Shown here piece by piece: positions 14,699 to 15,263 of a stretch of DNA of 15,263 nucleotides; position 1 is the stretch's first letter; every line of letters starts with the position of its first letter. The notes below the pieces were generated by a model. That model made no database searches. It was given only the letters and a program-made list of their open reading frames with translations, and had not been told where the DNA came from. Both the position numbers and the translations under genes were made by a program. The stretch is from Pseudomonadota bacterium (GTDB lineage: Bacteria; Pseudomonadota; Alphaproteobacteria; Kiloniellales; J153). Location: assembly GCA_022572105.1 (NCBI GenBank), contig JACZWN010000067.1:1-15263 (forward strand), read 5' to 3'.

Positions 14699-15128
14699 CT
14701 AATACCAAGGAGCGCTGACAATGACCCATAGAGATCGGGCACCATGTTGCGCCGCACAAAAGCAGCCGCGCGCACCTGCGTGAATCCTAAGCCCTGCGCC
14801 ATGAATATTTGGTTATCCCCCGGGTAACGCCCAAACCACTATTTGGTGAGCCCGGCAACCGCCTTGTAGGTCCCAAGTGCAAGCAAAGTAAAGGGCCGGT
14901 AGTGGGGGGCCGGTGCCGATCGTCCAGGATTCCGCAAGGGAATCGACGGCAAGGCGGCGTCGCTTTTCCAAAGCTTGCCCGCGCGCGGGCCGCGCCCACT
15001 ATTTTCGGCGCGTTAAAAATTTATCGGGCGGTGACCCGGGCGGGCGGATTCGGTTAAGCTAGACTGGCGGCGCCCGAGTCGCGGCCTGCGGTTCGCAGCT
15101 CCTGGCGCGGCGCCTGAGGAGGTGCGTG
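14699..15128. other. 430-bp divergent intergenic region, no gene seen
   Basis: I find no convincing gene between the ligase start (-) and the universal stress protein start (+). It must hold both promoters. A weak sigma70-like pair for the stress gene is GTGACC (15031-15036) and TAAGCT (15055-15060), with an 18-bp spacer. GATTCC/GGAATC forms a 6-bp stem at 14928-14944. A longer palindrome near 14820 is listed separately. Stretches such as 15011-15024 are A/T-rich compared with the coding DNA. Confidence 0.6.
14806..14846. promoter_or_regulatory. Near-palindrome flanked by TATTTGG repeats, candidate operator
   Basis: GTTATCC (14812-14818) and GGGTAAC (14822-14828) form a 7-bp inverted repeat around CCC, with one wobble pair. 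TATTTGG occurs directly at 14806-14812 and 14840-14846, flanking it. CCAAA (14831-14835) pairs with TTTGG (14842-14846) as a second inverted repeat. The cluster lies about 130 bp upstream of the ligase start and about 280 bp upstream of the stress gene. It could bind a regulator; none is recognised. Confidence 0.35.
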
Positions 15129-15263
15129 ATGACCATGAAGACCATCCTGTTGCCGCTCGAGGAGAGCGAGGGCCTGGGCGCCATGCTGGAGACCGCCTGG
15201 CTGGCGGCGAGCGCCTTCGGCGGCGCCATCGAGGCGCTCTACATCCGCCGCACCCTGCCCGGC
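15129..15263 (+). CDS. Universal stress protein family, N-terminal 45 residues only
   Basis: The gene is cut by the right edge of the window. The visible part reads MTMKTILLPLEESEG and continues with a helix (MLETAWLAASAFGGAIEALYI). This is the first beta strand and helix of the Usp fold, as in proteins starting 'KTILVP.D.S', with the second strand ending near 'LYIRR'. The start is well supported: AGGAGG at 15117-15122 lies 6 nt before the ATG. The conserved Asp usual in this first motif is Glu here (PLEESEG). The nucleotide-binding GX2GX9GS motif would lie outside the window, so ATP binding cannot be judged. The gene diverges from the acyl-CoA ligase gene. Confidence 0.8.
   Translation, partial: MTMKTILLPLEESEGLGAMLETAWLAASAFGGAIEALYIRRTLPG

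Noticed and set aside
12819..14759. A minus-strand frame that would fuse an N-terminal protein to SCP2, suggesting a single large SCP2 fusion
   Set aside because: Upstream of the SCP2 ATG the frame is the wrong phase of the ligase gene. SCP2 has its own ribosome site and ATG, so it is a separate gene.

Overview
The window is high-GC bacterial DNA with dense genes, Shine-Dalgarno starts and strongly GC-biased third codon positions. The gene families suggest an alphaproteobacterium, probably of the Rhodospirillales type: a small secreted protein with the GDIIIRRK motif, a FadN-order beta-oxidation protein, and a DmdC/AcdC-like acyl-CoA dehydrogenase. This placement is inference, because there is no rRNA or other marker here.

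Layout. 1-304: the probable 3' end of an unidentified membrane-protein gene, ending in an in-frame 18-bp tandem repeat. 305-2785 (+): a membrane-anchored PAS-PAS-GAF histidine kinase with no adjacent response regulator. 2886-3170 (-): a small exported protein. 3252-3612 (-): the wreck of an MFS transporter gene, with its first and last parts joined and its middle missing. 3801-5207 (+): an amidase-signature hydrolase behind a repeat- and hairpin-rich leader. 5284-5936 (+): an MntA/HepT toxin-antitoxin module in which the nucleotidyltransferase antitoxin is intact. The HepT toxin carries both an in-frame amber codon and a substitution of the Arg in its RX4HXY active-site motif.

6194-11503 (+) is a compact fatty-acid beta-oxidation operon: thiolase, then a fused 3-hydroxyacyl-CoA dehydrogenase/enoyl-CoA hydratase, then acyl-CoA dehydrogenase. 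It is followed by a PhyH-family Fe(II)/2-oxoglutarate dioxygenase (11581-12462, +). Facing it on the minus strand is a long-chain acyl-CoA ligase whose stop overlaps the start of a stand-alone SCP2 lipid-carrier gene. Together these genes would activate fatty acids to acyl-CoAs (ligase, perhaps helped by SCP2) and degrade them through dehydrogenation, hydration, oxidation and thiolysis. The dioxygenase may act on an unusual or branched substrate.

14699-15128 is a 430-bp divergent intergenic region with a near-palindrome and short repeats. It leads into the first 45 codons of a universal-stress-protein gene cut by the window edge.

I found no complete novel system. The most notable items are the doubly damaged HepT toxin beside an intact antitoxin, the internally deleted MFS gene, and the ATGA-coupled acyl-CoA ligase/SCP2 pair. 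I see no rRNA, tRNA, CRISPR array, insertion sequence or prophage.
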